Assembly (NCBI GenBank): GCA_016867495.1
Contig: VGJL01000007.1
Location: forward strand, 1 to 49,426
Direction: 5' to 3'
Origin: Candidatus Eisenbacteria bacterium
Lineage (GTDB): Bacteria > Eisenbacteria > RBG-16-71-46 > CAIMUX01 > VGJL01
Length of the DNA stretch: 49,426 nucleotides
The first letter of the stretch is position 1. Every line of letters starts with the position of its first letter. Below the pieces are notes generated by a model. It did not search any database. It was not told the origin of the DNA and was given only the letters and a program-made list of their open reading frames with translations. Below, piece after piece: positions 40,872 to 49,426 of the stretch. The position numbers and the translations under genes were made by a program.

Positions 40872-42773
40872 TCACCGGTGCGCGCCGGAACCCGCGAGCC
40901 AAAGACCGTTCGCGTCTCGCTCGAACCTCCGGAGCAGCACGGCCCGGAAGTCCGGCCACCTCTCCGGAGAGATGACGGGCTCGGCGACGACCAGCTTGCG
41001 CCGGATGCGGACGCTTTTGGGCTCCGCATCCACTTCCGTCTCGACCAGGCATCCCCCACCCTCGAATCGCCCCGCCGCGGGAAGGATCGTCGGCCGCGTC
41101 GCCGGCGGAAGGTCAACTCTCAGGTCGATCTCCTCCTCGATGAGGAAGGGGAGCCGAAGGGGCGTGTCGCGCTCGGTCCGCGAGAGCGATACGCCCTCGG
41201 GCAGAATCGCTTCGGGCATCCCCGGCAGCGACGGGATGGGAAGCATGCGCGCTCGGGGCCCGATCGAATCGCCGAGGCTCCCTCCCGTGAAGGAGAAGAG
41301 GAGGGACAGGGTGTCGGGGCCGAGAGCATCGACGCGGTAGCCGGCGACCTCCGCTCCCTCGGCGAGTCCCGACGCGAACCCGTCGAGGAATCCTTTCAGA
41401 TCCTCGTGGGAAGCGAACCGGCAGATCGCGCCCTTCATGTCGAGCACGGCCTCTCCGGCGACTCCCCCGTCCTCATCCTGTCGCAGCCTCAACGAGAGGC
41501 GTCCTCGGCTTCGTCTATCACCCAGATTCCGGAACGTCGCCGCTTCGCCCGCGCATGCCAGGACCTCTTCCGCGGCGCCGGGATCGATCGCCGGGCCCGA
41601 GATTCCCTCACGCACCGCGAGACGATGCGCTCCGCGCTCTAGCCAGATCTCGTCGAACTGCAGGAGTGCGGGAACCTCCCGGATGACGCGCGGAACTGCC
41701 GGTCGCAACACGAGGTCGGTCTTGAGGCCGAGGGCCTGCAACGCGGCAACGGCCAGCGCGGCTCGATCGAGCATGTTGCCGCAGGAGGTCGCGAACGTGC
41801 GGGAGGCCGGCCGCGCGGGAAGCTGCCAGTCAAGAGTCGGATCGTCCGCCGCGTTCATCCGCTCTCGCAGGAGCCACGACGCCGTGGCGAGGCGGTCCTT
41901 GTCTCCGAGGGGCGGCCTTCCGCTCGGCATCGGCCCGCGCGTCCAGCTCTCGATCGCCTCATCCGGAATCGCCGCATCCATGACGCGGCCGCGGATCCAT
42001 CCCGCAAGGGAACCCCATCCCTGGCAGGTGGAGTAGAGCAAGTGAGGCCGCCTCTCCAGGTCGGAAAGGCCGCCCTCGTAGGGGTATGCGGGAATCTCCG
42101 TGAAGCGCCAGCTCCGCCGATTCCCCTCGATCCGCGGAGCGGTCCCCGCATCGACTCCGCCGCCCGCGGCCGCCCAGTGGAAGGTCGCCCCGGAGGGAAC
42201 GGTGATCCCCACCTCGCAGGCCATGACCGGAGCCTCGTCGCCAATCCCCTCGGCCCCCTCGAGCCAGGGCAGCCAGGATGCGCGATCCTTGATCGCGTAG
42301 TCGAGTTCGACCAGGCAGCCCCGCTCGACGCCAAGGAAACTGATCACGATCTCCTGCAGACCGGCCCGATCGGGACAGCGCGACACGCGATCGGGCGTCG
42401 TGCGGTTGAATGCCCGGGGAAGGGCGGGCACCTCGGTGCCGTCTTGCATGAACGCCCTGCATACGCTGACGGCGAGCTCTTGCCTGGTCGTGTCGAACGC
42501 CACCCGCCTGTCGCCCCTGTGGGCGATCGCCGCGTCGGTCAGCAGGCGCTCGACCTGGCGGATCCGCCGGCTCACCCGCCCATCCGGATCCAGGACGACC
42601 TCGACCCCGCGGAAGAGAATGACGCAGTCGTCGCTGTGATGCGTCCTCGCCGTCGCCTCGATCGCGAGAAGATCCTGCGTCGGCGGACCGAGGGGCGTCT
42701 CGGCAGAGACCCCGACTCCCGGCAGGGTCGACGCGCAGATGAAGCAGAACAGGAAGCGCCTCGTGATCGACAT
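40872..42773 (-). CDS. DUF3857 transglutaminase-like protein, degenerate active site
   Basis: A 633-aa exported protein with signal peptide (about 1-24), an N-terminal DUF3857 domain (about 40-260) and a central transglutaminase-like region (about 290-420). Where the upstream paralogue has GVCKDIAG, this protein has GNMLDRAA, so the catalytic Cys is Met; the His position reads FDEIWL instead of FNHCVV; only the Asp (AIDPGAA) is kept. It is probably not an active peptidase. The start overlaps the stop of the paralogue (TGATG), so they are translationally coupled. The C-terminal 200 residues are beta-rich. Confidence 0.8.
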   Translation of the reverse strand: MSITRRFLFCFICASTLPGVGVSAETPLGPPTQDLLAIEATARTHHSDDCVILFRGVEVVLDPDGRVSRRIRQVERLLTDAAIAHRGDRRVAFDTTRQELAVSVCRAFMQDGTEVPALPRAFNRTTPDRVSRCPDRAGLQEIVISFLGVERGCLVELDYAIKDRASWLPWLEGAEGIGDEAPVMACEVGITVPSGATFHWAAAGGGVDAGTAPRIEGNRRSWRFTEIPAYPYEGGLSDLERRPHLLYSTCQGWGSLAGWIRGRVMDAAIPDEAIESWTRGPMPSGRPPLGDKDRLATASWLLRERMNAADDPTLDWQLPARPASRTFATSCGNMLDRAALAVAALQALGLKTDLVLRPAVPRVIREVPALLQFDEIWLERGAHRLAVREGISGPAIDPGAAEEVLACAGEAATFRNLGDRRSRGRLSLRLRQDEDGGVAGEAVLDMKGAICRFASHEDLKGFLDGFASGLAEGAEVAGYRVDALGPDTLSLLFSFTGGSLGDSIGPRARMLPIPSLPGMPEAILPEGVSLSRTERDTPLRLPFLIEEEIDLRVDLPPATRPTILPAAGRFEGGGCLVETEVDAEPKSVRIRRKLVVAEPVISPERWPDFRAVLLRRFERDANGLWLAGSGAHR

Positions 42774-44824
42774 CACTTTCTCCTCGCCCAGCGCTGTCTG
42801 GTCCCGAAGGCCCGCAGCGAGTCGGCCGCCTCGACGCCGCCGGCCCACTCTCTTGCCGGAACCGTGCGCCGCTTGCTCACGGCTGTCATGGTTGTCCGGA
42901 CCTCGCCGCCCGAAGGCGTGTAGTGCCCGCGGACCGACGCGGCGTCCCGCTCGACGGAGACGGAGTCGACGCCTGCGGCCGACCGGAATCCCGGGGGAAG
43001 CGTGACCCGCTCGCTCACCTCGACCCGCTGGCTGAACCAGAGAAGCGCCTCGTAGGCGCGCTCCTTCTCCCCTGCGAAGGCCAGCAGCCGGGTCAACCGA
43101 GCGGTCTGGGACGCCACCCGAAGAGCGGGCGGGACGAATGTGAGGATCGTCTCCGCGACCGCGGCATAGCGCGGAACGCGATAGCCGATCCGGATCGAAG
43201 TGTCTTGCGAGAAGTCGCGGGGATCGAGGTAGCGGGCGTCGGTCAGCTCGGCCGACGGACCCAGGGAGGAGAGCAGACCGATCAGCGCCTCCGCTCGCTC
43301 CGGGCTCGGGGTCTCGCCGATCAGTCCCCTCAGACGCGCGTCCGATGCGCCGGTTCCCACGATCGTCATCTCCCCGGAGAGAGTTCCGTCAGGCTCGAGC
43401 CTCGCCCGGCCCTCGATCGTCATGCGGCTCTCCTCGGGCGAGAACGAGCGGATCCGCTCGCGCCCCTCGCCCCTGGGCGATCCGATCACGTAGTGCTGCT
43501 CCCCCTCGTAGCGGGACCAGACGCTCCGGTTGAAGGGCGCCCACGTGGGGTCGAGCATCGTGAAGCTTCCATCCGGCCGCTCGACGGCCACGACGCAGTG
43601 ATTGAACTGGTCGGCCGGAATCGCCTCCACGCGCGCTCCGGCCTGCGTCATCGCCGGGTAGGTCGTGAAGCCCGCCGCCCTGAGCATCGTCACCAGCATC
43701 CCGGCGATGTCCTTGCAGACCCCGCAACGGTCGGCGAATGTCATGATCCCCGGATGCAGAGTGTATCCCTCTCCCTTCCCCATCGAGAGACCCGAGTAGC
43801 GGATCTCCTGAGCGACCCAATGCAGAAGCGCCGCCATCTTCTCGTCGTCGTCCTTCAGTCCCGCCGTCAGTTCCGCCACCTTGCGGCGAATCCCGTCGTC
43901 GGCCTCGAAGACCGGCTCGTTGACCTCGAAGAACCAGCGCGACTTCTGCGGCCAGCTCTCGACCGTCGCCAGAACAACCTTGGGAAGATAGTCGGGCGGA
44001 TCCGGCGCGCGGTCTTCCTCCTCGTACGCCTGGACGTCCCTCGCCTGCCATGTGTAGACGAGGAAAGAGTCGGCGAAGACCAGGGATGACCGCAGGGCGC
44101 CGCTGTAGATCGCGTACTGGACCGGCTTGTCCCGCGCGACACGCAGGCGGTAGGTCTTCTCCTTCATCGGGTGCTGTTCCTGGAAGAGAACGACATCGTA
44201 GAAGTGGCCGCGCATCGGGGGAATGTATCTCTCGTCGTCCTCCGGCCGATCGGCGCCGTCCCCGAGATAGGCGATCTGGAATCCCTTCTTGTAGGTCCGC
44301 ACCTCGACGGCGTCGCCGACGTTGAGCCTCGGCAGGGAGAGGATCTTCATCCTCGCTCCCCAGTAGATCATGTCGGCCGGCGCGAAGAGATCGACGGCGT
44401 CGGCGGCGTCGACAGGCAGGACGGCGCCTCCCTCGCGGTGGATCCTCACATCGTCGATACGGATCATGTTCGAGGCGGGGTCATAGTCGAAGCGCAGCGT
44501 CGCCAGCGACTTCGCCCCTTCCTCCGTCAGGACTTTCGTCAGCGTCCGCCGGCGGACATGTCCCAGTCCGCTCTCCTCGACCTCGACTTCCGACCGATCG
44601 AAGACGGCAACGAGAGCGGCGTCGGGCCAGTCGGTCGAATCGCCCGCGGCGGCGATCCAGTGCGCGATCGAGTCGGCCGCCTCGATGGATCCGAGCGACG
44701 AGCTTCCGCGAGCCAGGCCCGCGGAGAGCGATCCGGCCCTCGCCCCCTCGGGATGGGGGATGGGCCAGGCCGCGGCGATGAAAAGAGACAAACAGATGCT
44801 GCCCGCGCGGATCGATCGATCCAT
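42773..44824 (-). CDS. DUF3857 transglutaminase-like protein, active-type triad
   Basis: A 683-aa exported protein with signal peptide (about 1-32), a DUF3857 domain (about 65-270) and a transglutaminase-like core (about 290-440). The triad is present: Cys in RCGVCKDIAGML, His in FNHCVVAV and Asp in MLDPTW. Related envelope proteins are often paired or clustered in Bacteroidetes and allied phyla; their substrate is not established. ATG 44824 follows GGGGAGGATTC. It is coupled to the degenerate paralogue downstream. Confidence 0.85.
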   Translation of the reverse strand: MDRSIRAGSICLSLFIAAAWPIPHPEGARAGSLSAGLARGSSSLGSIEAADSIAHWIAAAGDSTDWPDAALVAVFDRSEVEVEESGLGHVRRRTLTKVLTEEGAKSLATLRFDYDPASNMIRIDDVRIHREGGAVLPVDAADAVDLFAPADMIYWGARMKILSLPRLNVGDAVEVRTYKKGFQIAYLGDGADRPEDDERYIPPMRGHFYDVVLFQEQHPMKEKTYRLRVARDKPVQYAIYSGALRSSLVFADSFLVYTWQARDVQAYEEEDRAPDPPDYLPKVVLATVESWPQKSRWFFEVNEPVFEADDGIRRKVAELTAGLKDDDEKMAALLHWVAQEIRYSGLSMGKGEGYTLHPGIMTFADRCGVCKDIAGMLVTMLRAAGFTTYPAMTQAGARVEAIPADQFNHCVVAVERPDGSFTMLDPTWAPFNRSVWSRYEGEQHYVIGSPRGEGRERIRSFSPEESRMTIEGRARLEPDGTLSGEMTIVGTGASDARLRGLIGETPSPERAEALIGLLSSLGPSAELTDARYLDPRDFSQDTSIRIGYRVPRYAAVAETILTFVPPALRVASQTARLTRLLAFAGEKERAYEALLWFSQRVEVSERVTLPPGFRSAAGVDSVSVERDAASVRGHYTPSGGEVRTTMTAVSKRRTVPAREWAGGVEAADSLRAFGTRQRWARRK

Positions 44825-45013
44825 GAATCCTCCCCAGAGAGTCTGCCGAGAATCGGCCGGCGCCGACAGGCCAGAACGCGCTGAACGATAGGGACATCGC
44901 CGGCCACTGTCCACCTCCCGGCGGGGCGACGGCGGGGACGGGCGGCTCCTTGCGGGCGGCGGAGACCGGGCGGGACGCTCCCCCATACCTCTCTTCACCC
45001 AGAGGGACCGACC

Positions 45014-45022
45014 TGATAGGCT
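45014..45022 (+). promoter_or_regulatory. Candidate extended -10 box for the S1-domain gene
   Basis: TGATAGGCT (45014-45022) has the TGn plus TAnnnT form of an extended -10. A transcript starting near 45030 would have a short leader before the ribosome binding site GGAGG and the ATG at 45052. No clear -35 is present. Confidence 0.35.
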
Positions 45023-45051
45023 CACTTGCGGGCCAACGGTCTGGAGGATGA

Positions 45052-46527
45052 ATGAGCCACGACACTGAATCGAACCAGATGCCCGATGAGGCAGGGAGCC
45101 CCGCCGAGAAGAAGAGAGGCGAGGACAAGGCCGACTTCCTGGAGGTGCTGCGCGACCTCGACACCGTCCTGCCGATTCCCGATGTCGGGCAGCGCGTCCA
45201 TGCCAAGATCCTGAGCCTTGGCGACGATACGGCCTTCCTCGACTACGGAGGCAGGAGCGAGGCCACGATGGAGACGCGACATCTGCGGAAGCCCGACGGC
45301 TCTCTGCAGGCCAAGATCGGCGACACGATCGACGCTTATGTCGTGGCGAACGAGGACACGGTCGTCCTCTCCCCCGCCTTCATCCCGTCCCACGACGACG
45401 GCCTGGAGATTCTGCGGGAAGCCCTGCGCAGCGGCGCTCCCGTCAGCGGGAAGGTCTCCGGGGTCAACGCGGGCGGTCTCGAGATCGACCTTGGAGGGCG
45501 CCGCGCCTTCTGTCCGGTTTCGCAGATCGATCTGGGCTACTGCCCCGACGCGTCCGTCTATGTGGGGCAGACCCTGGAGTTCAAGATCCTCGACCTCGGC
45601 GACAAGGGGCGGAGGATCGTCGTCACCCGCCGCGCCCTCCTGCAGGCGCAGCGCGACGAGGCCGCCGTCAAGCTCCGCGCCAGCCTCTTCGTGGGGATGG
45701 AGCGGGAAGGGACTGTCGCGCGCCTCGAGCCTTTCGGCGCCTTTGTCGATCTCGGGGGGATCGACGGGATGGTCCATGTCTCCGAGATCTCGCACGACCG
45801 CGTAGCCCATCCCTCCGAGAGCCTGAAGGCCGGAGACCGCGTCCGAGTGAGGATCCTCGAGCTGGGCAAGGATGCGAAGGGCCGCGACAGGATCTCTCTC
45901 TCCATCAAGGCCGCGCAGCAGGATCCGTGGCACGAGTTGCCGGAGGAGATCAGGGCGAACGCCAAGCTCTCGGGCGAGGTCGTGCGCATGGCCGACTTCG
46001 GAGCCTTCGTCCGCCTCCGCCCCGGGATCGAGGGACTCCTTCACATCTCCGAGATCGGCGACGACACGCTGGCGCACCCGCGCGACGCGCTCCGCGAGGG
46101 ACAGGTCATCGACGTGAAGGTGCTCTCGGTCGATCCTTCGAAGCGGAGAATCTCCCTCTCGATGCGCGAGAATGTCGAGAAGTCCCCCCTGGCGCACATC
46201 GGGAAGACCCTGGAGGGAGTCGTCCGGGCTCACAAGCCCTACGGCGCGTTCATTGATCTGCCATCCCTCGGCAGCCGCGTCAGCGGACTCCTCCCGCTGG
46301 AGGAAGCCGGCGTCGGACGAGGCCCGGGGCTCGCCAAGAGACTCCCTCTGGGCGACAGGGTCGAGGTGACGGTCCTGCAGATCGACGAGAAGGGGCGGAT
46401 TCGCCTGGGCATTCCCCAGACCGGCGGGGCTCAAGCCGCAGGGCCGGCCGCCAGCCGCGGCGTGCCCAGCGCGATGGCGGAGGCGCTACGGCGAGCCTTG
46501 CAGCAGAAGGACCAACCGGCCGGCTAG
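45052..46527 (+). CDS. rpsA: S1 RNA-binding-domain protein (ribosomal protein S1 homologue)
   Basis: A 491-aa protein with five S1 OB-fold repeats: about 45-110, 128-200, 218-290 (GTVARLEPFGAFVDLGGIDGMVHVSEI), 303-375 (GEVVRMADFGAFVRLRPGIEGLLHISEI) and 390-460 (GVVRAHKPYGAFIDL). Repeats 3 and 4 are the best-conserved RNA-binding ones. E. coli S1 has six repeats in 557 aa and brings mRNA to the 30S subunit; shorter S1 proteins are common in other phyla. The N-terminus is charged and unlike the ribosome-binding part of E. coli S1, so a regulator of RNA metabolism is an alternative. GGAGG precedes the ATG. Confidence 0.82.
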   Translation: MSHDTESNQMPDEAGSPAEKKRGEDKADFLEVLRDLDTVLPIPDVGQRVHAKILSLGDDTAFLDYGGRSEATMETRHLRKPDGSLQAKIGDTIDAYVVANEDTVVLSPAFIPSHDDGLEILREALRSGAPVSGKVSGVNAGGLEIDLGGRRAFCPVSQIDLGYCPDASVYVGQTLEFKILDLGDKGRRIVVTRRALLQAQRDEAAVKLRASLFVGMEREGTVARLEPFGAFVDLGGIDGMVHVSEISHDRVAHPSESLKAGDRVRVRILELGKDAKGRDRISLSIKAAQQDPWHELPEEIRANAKLSGEVVRMADFGAFVRLRPGIEGLLHISEIGDDTLAHPRDALREGQVIDVKVLSVDPSKRRISLSMRENVEKSPLAHIGKTLEGVVRAHKPYGAFIDLPSLGSRVSGLLPLEEAGVGRGPGLAKRLPLGDRVEVTVLQIDEKGRIRLGIPQTGGAQAAGPAASRGVPSAMAEALRRALQQKDQPAG

Positions 46528-46612
46528 GACATCTCTTGACCGCCGCCGAGACGCACGGATTGCGCATCGCCTCGTGTCTCGGGTGCGGCCGAGCCTGTCC
46601 GGAACCCCGTCC

Positions 46613-47788
46613 ATGATCCCTGACAGCCGCGGAGGCGAGAGGCAGCTCGGTCCCGAGGAGCTGCGCCGGTACGCCCGTCAGATCGTTCTGCCCGAGGTCG
46701 GGGAAGCGGGCCAGGAGCGACTCAAGAAGGCGCGGGTTCTCTGCGTAGGCGCGGGCGGGCTCGGCTCACCCCTGGCGATCTATCTGGCGGCGGCCGGCAT
46801 CGGCAGGATCGGGCTCATCGATTTCGATCGGGTCGATCTCTCCAACATCCACCGCCAGATCCTCTACTCGGCTTCCGACGTGGGAGCGCCGAAGGTCGCC
46901 GCGGCGGCCGTTCGACTGAGGGACATCAATCCTCACGTCGAGATCGATGCGCATGAGGAGCGACTCACCGGCGCCAACGCCATGGAGATCGTCGCGCGGT
47001 ACGACATCGTGGCCGATGGAGCCGACAACTTCGCCACGCGCTATCTGGTCAACGATGTCTGCGTCCTCTCGGGCAAGCCGAACGTCCAGGCGAGCATCTT
47101 CCGCTTCGAGGGACAGATCTCCACGTTCGGCGCGCGGCGGGGTCCTTGCTACCGGTGCCTCTATCCCGAGCCGCCCGCGCCGGGGACCGTGCCGGCCTGC
47201 GCCGATGCGGGCGTGCTCGGCGTCCTGCCGGGGATCCTGGGGACGCTCCAGGCGCTCGAGGTCCTGAAGCTGATCCTGGACCGCGGCGAGACCCTGACCG
47301 GGAGGCTCCTTCTTGTCGATGCGCTCGCGATGCGTTTCCGGGAGATCTCCTTTCGCAAGGACCCGGCTTGCCCGGTCTGCGGCCCGAATCCGACGATCCG
47401 CGCTCCGATCGACTACGAGGAGTTCTGCGGAACCAGGCATGGCGGCGCGGACGAAGAGAAGGAGGCGGGCGCAGGCGCGATCAGCGTCGAGGAGCTGGCC
47501 GCGCGGCTCCGCGAGGGAGAGTCGATCGTCCTGATAGATGTGCGCGAGCCTTTCGAGCAGAGGATCGCGACGATCCCGGGAGCGAGGCTGATCTCCCTCG
47601 CGGATCTCTGGACAGAGCTTCCACGCCTCGATCGGAGCGCGAAGCATGTCGTCTTCTGCCACACGGGAGTCCGCAGCGCGCATGCCGTGGCGATGATGAA
47701 GAGGGGGGGGATCCCCCGCGTGCTGAATCTGACCGGCGGGATCGACGCCTGGTCTGTGCGCGTCGACCCCTCGGTCCCCCGCTATTAG
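46613..47788 (+). CDS. moeB: MoeB/ThiF-type adenylyltransferase fused to a rhodanese domain
   Basis: A 391-aa protein. The E1-like domain (about 10-260) has the ATP-binding GAGGLGSPLAIYLAAAGIG, LIDFDRVDLSNIHRQILY, zinc cysteines in CYRC and CPVC, and the ACADAGVLGVLPG segment that carries the reactive Cys region. The rhodanese domain (about 285-388) has the active Cys in VFCHTGVRSAHA. The fusion activates a ubiquitin-like sulfur carrier (MoaD or ThiS type) and supplies sulfur in molybdopterin, thiamine or thiolated-tRNA synthesis. ATG 46613 is preferred; GTG 46574 is in frame upstream. Neighbouring genes do not tell which pathway it serves. Confidence 0.92.
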   Translation: MIPDSRGGERQLGPEELRRYARQIVLPEVGEAGQERLKKARVLCVGAGGLGSPLAIYLAAAGIGRIGLIDFDRVDLSNIHRQILYSASDVGAPKVAAAAVRLRDINPHVEIDAHEERLTGANAMEIVARYDIVADGADNFATRYLVNDVCVLSGKPNVQASIFRFEGQISTFGARRGPCYRCLYPEPPAPGTVPACADAGVLGVLPGILGTLQALEVLKLILDRGETLTGRLLLVDALAMRFREISFRKDPACPVCGPNPTIRAPIDYEEFCGTRHGGADEEKEAGAGAISVEELAARLREGESIVLIDVREPFEQRIATIPGARLISLADLWTELPRLDRSAKHVVFCHTGVRSAHAVAMMKRGGIPRVLNLTGGIDAWSVRVDPSVPRY

Positions 47789-47892
47789 CGCTGTCGGGCC
47801 GCCGCGGATCCGTGGTACGGTCTCGCGATGGCCACCGAATGGTCGGAGCGCGCCCAGAGCCTGGGGCGCTCCGCAGGCGGAAGGAGGATGCG

Positions 47893-48099
47893 ATGACCGG
47901 AGGGGTCTACAAGTACATCGATCTGGTGGGTATCAGCGGCGTCTCGATCGAGGACGCGATCAAGAACGCCGTGGCGAAGGCAGCGCAAACCGTGCACGAG
48001 ATCCGATGGTTCGAGGTCACGGAAACGCGCGGACGGGTCGAAAAGGGAGCCATCGTCGAGTATCAGGTCGGCATGAGACTGGGATTCAAGCTCGACTGA
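47893..48099 (+). CDS. Dodecin-family flavin/CoA-binding protein
   Basis: A 68-aa protein with the dodecin pattern: VYKYIDLVGISGVSIEDAI, then KAAQTVHEIRWFEVTETRG (the conserved Trp that stacks on flavin, about 39) and EYQVGMRLGFKLD. Twelve subunits form a hollow shell that stores riboflavin or FMN. The ATG follows AAGGAGG. A TGGTACGGT at 47813-47821 could be its extended -10. Confidence 0.94.
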   Translation: MTGGVYKYIDLVGISGVSIEDAIKNAVAKAAQTVHEIRWFEVTETRGRVEKGAIVEYQVGMRLGFKLD

Positions 48100-48160
48100 G
48101 GCGACCCGGGCGGCGCGGCTGATTCCTTCCTTCGATCCCGCTTCACGCCCGACGGCTTCC

Positions 48161-49426
48161 GTGCAGCTTCGAGTCGCTTACGCCCTGTTGTGGGCCGTGC
48201 TGGCTCTGCGAGCCGGGGCGACCCTCTTTCCCTCCTCCTGGCTCTGGGGGCTCGATTCCCTGGCCGACCGCGGTCCGGCCCTGAAGGCCATCGGGCTCCT
48301 GCTCTTCGCGGCCTCCGCAATCCCTGCCGTGGGGAGGGCTCTCCTCCGCCCGCTCTCTCCCCCTCCCGCGCGGGCGGCAACCATGCTTTCGGCCGGGGCG
48401 GGGATCGGGATCTTCCTGGGAGTCCTGATACTCCTGCGTTCAGGCAATCCGCTTCTCGGCGACGCGCAGACCTACCTCTCGGCGATCGACAAGGGGGTGC
48501 GCTCCGCGGGCGCGGCGCACCGGGAACCGCTTTCGCAGGCGGTCGTCATCGGATTCCATCGGCTCGTCTCCGCTCCTCTCGGCTGGAGCAGCCATGCGAG
48601 CTTCGTCGTTCTGGAGGCCGCGCTCGGCGTCGGCTTCCTGCTGCTCGCGCACAGGCTGTCGGTCGCGCTGGCGGACTCGCCCGCTGCCCGTGCGCTTGCG
48701 TTCGGCGTGATCGCGCTCGGGGGAGGCCTGCATCTCTTCGCCGGCTACCCGGAGTTCTACGGCTTCGGACTGACCGCGTTTCTCCTCTTCGCGTGGCTCG
48801 GCGCGCGGTCCCTGGCCGGCGACTCCCCCGTCGCCCTGGCCGCGCTTGCCTTCGTCCTTGCGGCTCTCTGCCACGCGCAGGCGCTCTTCGCGGCCCCCGC
48901 GATCGGGTATCTCCTGATCAAGGGATGGCTCGACGGCAGACGCCGCGACGCGCTGCTCGGGATCGTCTCGATTCCGGCGGTCGGTCTGCTCGCGCTGATC
49001 CTCCTGCGCTATCCCTTCGGCGACCTGGCGGGCGAGGCGGCGAGAGAAGGCGCCTTCCTTCCCCCTCTCGGCCGCTGGACGGCGCGCACAGCATACGGCC
49101 TCTACTCCCCGGTCCATCTCGCGGATCTTGCAAATGCGCTTCTTCTCGCGGCGCCCGGGCTTCCCGTGGCCCTTGCGCTCGCCTGGAGGGCGAAGGCCGG
49201 GACGGACGCGATCGCGCGCCGCCGCGCGGTCTTCCTCGCATGCCTCGCCGTGGGGCCGGCTCTCTTCGCGCTCGTCGCAAACCCCCAGCTCGGAATGGCG
49301 CGGGACTGGGACATCTTCGTTCTGCCCGCGGTCGCGATCGCGATCTGGTCGGCGGCGACCGCGGCGGGCGGGTTCGCGCGCCCGTCGCCGGGCCACCGGG
49401 GTCTGGCGGGAGCGTTGCTCCTCACA
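48161..49426 (+). CDS. Polytopic membrane protein, possible GT-C-type glycosyltransferase (3' end outside window)
   Basis: At least 422 aa, still open at the right edge. It starts at GTG 48161, 61 bases after dodecin. About ten hydrophobic spans alternate with short loops. Landmarks are a periplasmic loop with GDAQTYLSAIDKG (about 108-120) and a late PQLGMARDWDIFVLP (about 387-401) that recurs in uncharacterised membrane proteins of this kind. The Asp-containing first loop would fit a lipid-linked-sugar transferase, but this is inference. The opposite-strand frame at 48440-49396 is a composition shadow. Confidence 0.7.
   Translation, partial: MQLRVAYALLWAVLALRAGATLFPSSWLWGLDSLADRGPALKAIGLLLFAASAIPAVGRALLRPLSPPPARAATMLSAGAGIGIFLGVLILLRSGNPLLGDAQTYLSAIDKGVRSAGAAHREPLSQAVVIGFHRLVSAPLGWSSHASFVVLEAALGVGFLLLAHRLSVALADSPAARALAFGVIALGGGLHLFAGYPEFYGFGLTAFLLFAWLGARSLAGDSPVALAALAFVLAALCHAQALFAAPAIGYLLIKGWLDGRRRDALLGIVSIPAVGLLALILLRYPFGDLAGEAAREGAFLPPLGRWTARTAYGLYSPVHLADLANALLLAAPGLPVALALAWRAKAGTDAIARRRAVFLACLAVGPALFALVANPQLGMARDWDIFVLPAVAIAIWSAATAAGGFARPSPGHRGLAGALLLT

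Noticed and set aside
46574-46612. GTG 46574 as the start of the MoeB-rhodanese gene
   Set aside because: The extra 13 residues lack similarity to MoeB, and ATG 46613 gives the normal family start.
48440-49396. Long minus-strand reading frame of 318 codons at the right edge
   Set aside because: Its product is Arg/Glu/Asp-rich with no fold or family signal, and it lies opposite a clear multi-span membrane protein; it is a GC-composition shadow.

Overview
The window is GC-rich, densely coded DNA from a Gram-negative bacterium. Outer-membrane genes (an Omp85-family barrel, a Wzi-like barrel and another predicted barrel), a dockerin plus FlgD-like C-terminal domain on one secreted protein, and the mix of gene families suggest the FCB superphylum, perhaps a Candidatus Eisenbacteria-type lineage. 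This placement is inferred from gene content; there is no rRNA in the window. I see no tRNA, rRNA, CRISPR array, insertion sequence or phage gene.

Layout. 1-8 kb: a Rho-type ATPase without its RNA-binding N-terminal domain (-), a catalytically degenerate beta-lactamase-like membrane protein, a predicted barrel protein, an SPFH/zinc-ribbon gene overlapping a second zinc-ribbon gene, and an Omp85-family protein. 8-14.6 kb: a short repeat cluster, a secreted dockerin protein, then a coupled three-gene operon (LolA-like protein with an extra C-terminal beta domain, Tat-type aldo/keto reductase, DUF6599 protein) converging on a zinc alcohol dehydrogenase. 14.6-22.6 kb: an SDR plus large secreted alpha/beta-hydrolase operon (-), secreted and outer-membrane hypothetical proteins, and a secreted protein with a near-consensus promoter and a perfect terminator hairpin. 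22.9-28.4 kb: a YtxH, DUF948-like, DUF2058 operon (+) facing a BsuPI lipoprotein, DinB, PNPase operon (-). 28.6-36.6 kb: a hemerythrin-like protein and a secreted thermonuclease (+), a secreted 5'-nucleotidase (-), two paralogous cysteine-rich secreted proteins (-), a heterodimeric ABC exporter (+) and a small PAS protein. 36.7-49.4 kb: a GT-C-like glycosyltransferase and an AmpG-like permease (-), a carboxymuconolactone-decarboxylase-like protein, IF-1 with an N-terminal extension (-), a tandem DUF3857/transglutaminase pair (-), an S1-domain protein, a MoeB-rhodanese fusion, dodecin, and a polytopic membrane protein that runs off the right edge.

The most unusual signal is a shared extreme C-terminus, [TS]-W-G-x-[IL]-[KR]-x-x-[YH]-[RW], on three secreted proteins at 21713-22603, 31373-31846 and 31941-32435. 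Two of these are cysteine-rich paralogues; the third is unrelated to them elsewhere. It looks like an uncharacterised C-terminal targeting or anchoring tag. Other notable points are several degenerate enzymes (beta-lactamase fold without S-x-x-K, transglutaminase fold without Cys and His), the Rho without an RNA-binding domain, and a LolA-like protein fused to a domain resembling the C-terminal part of SAM hydrolases (DUF62).
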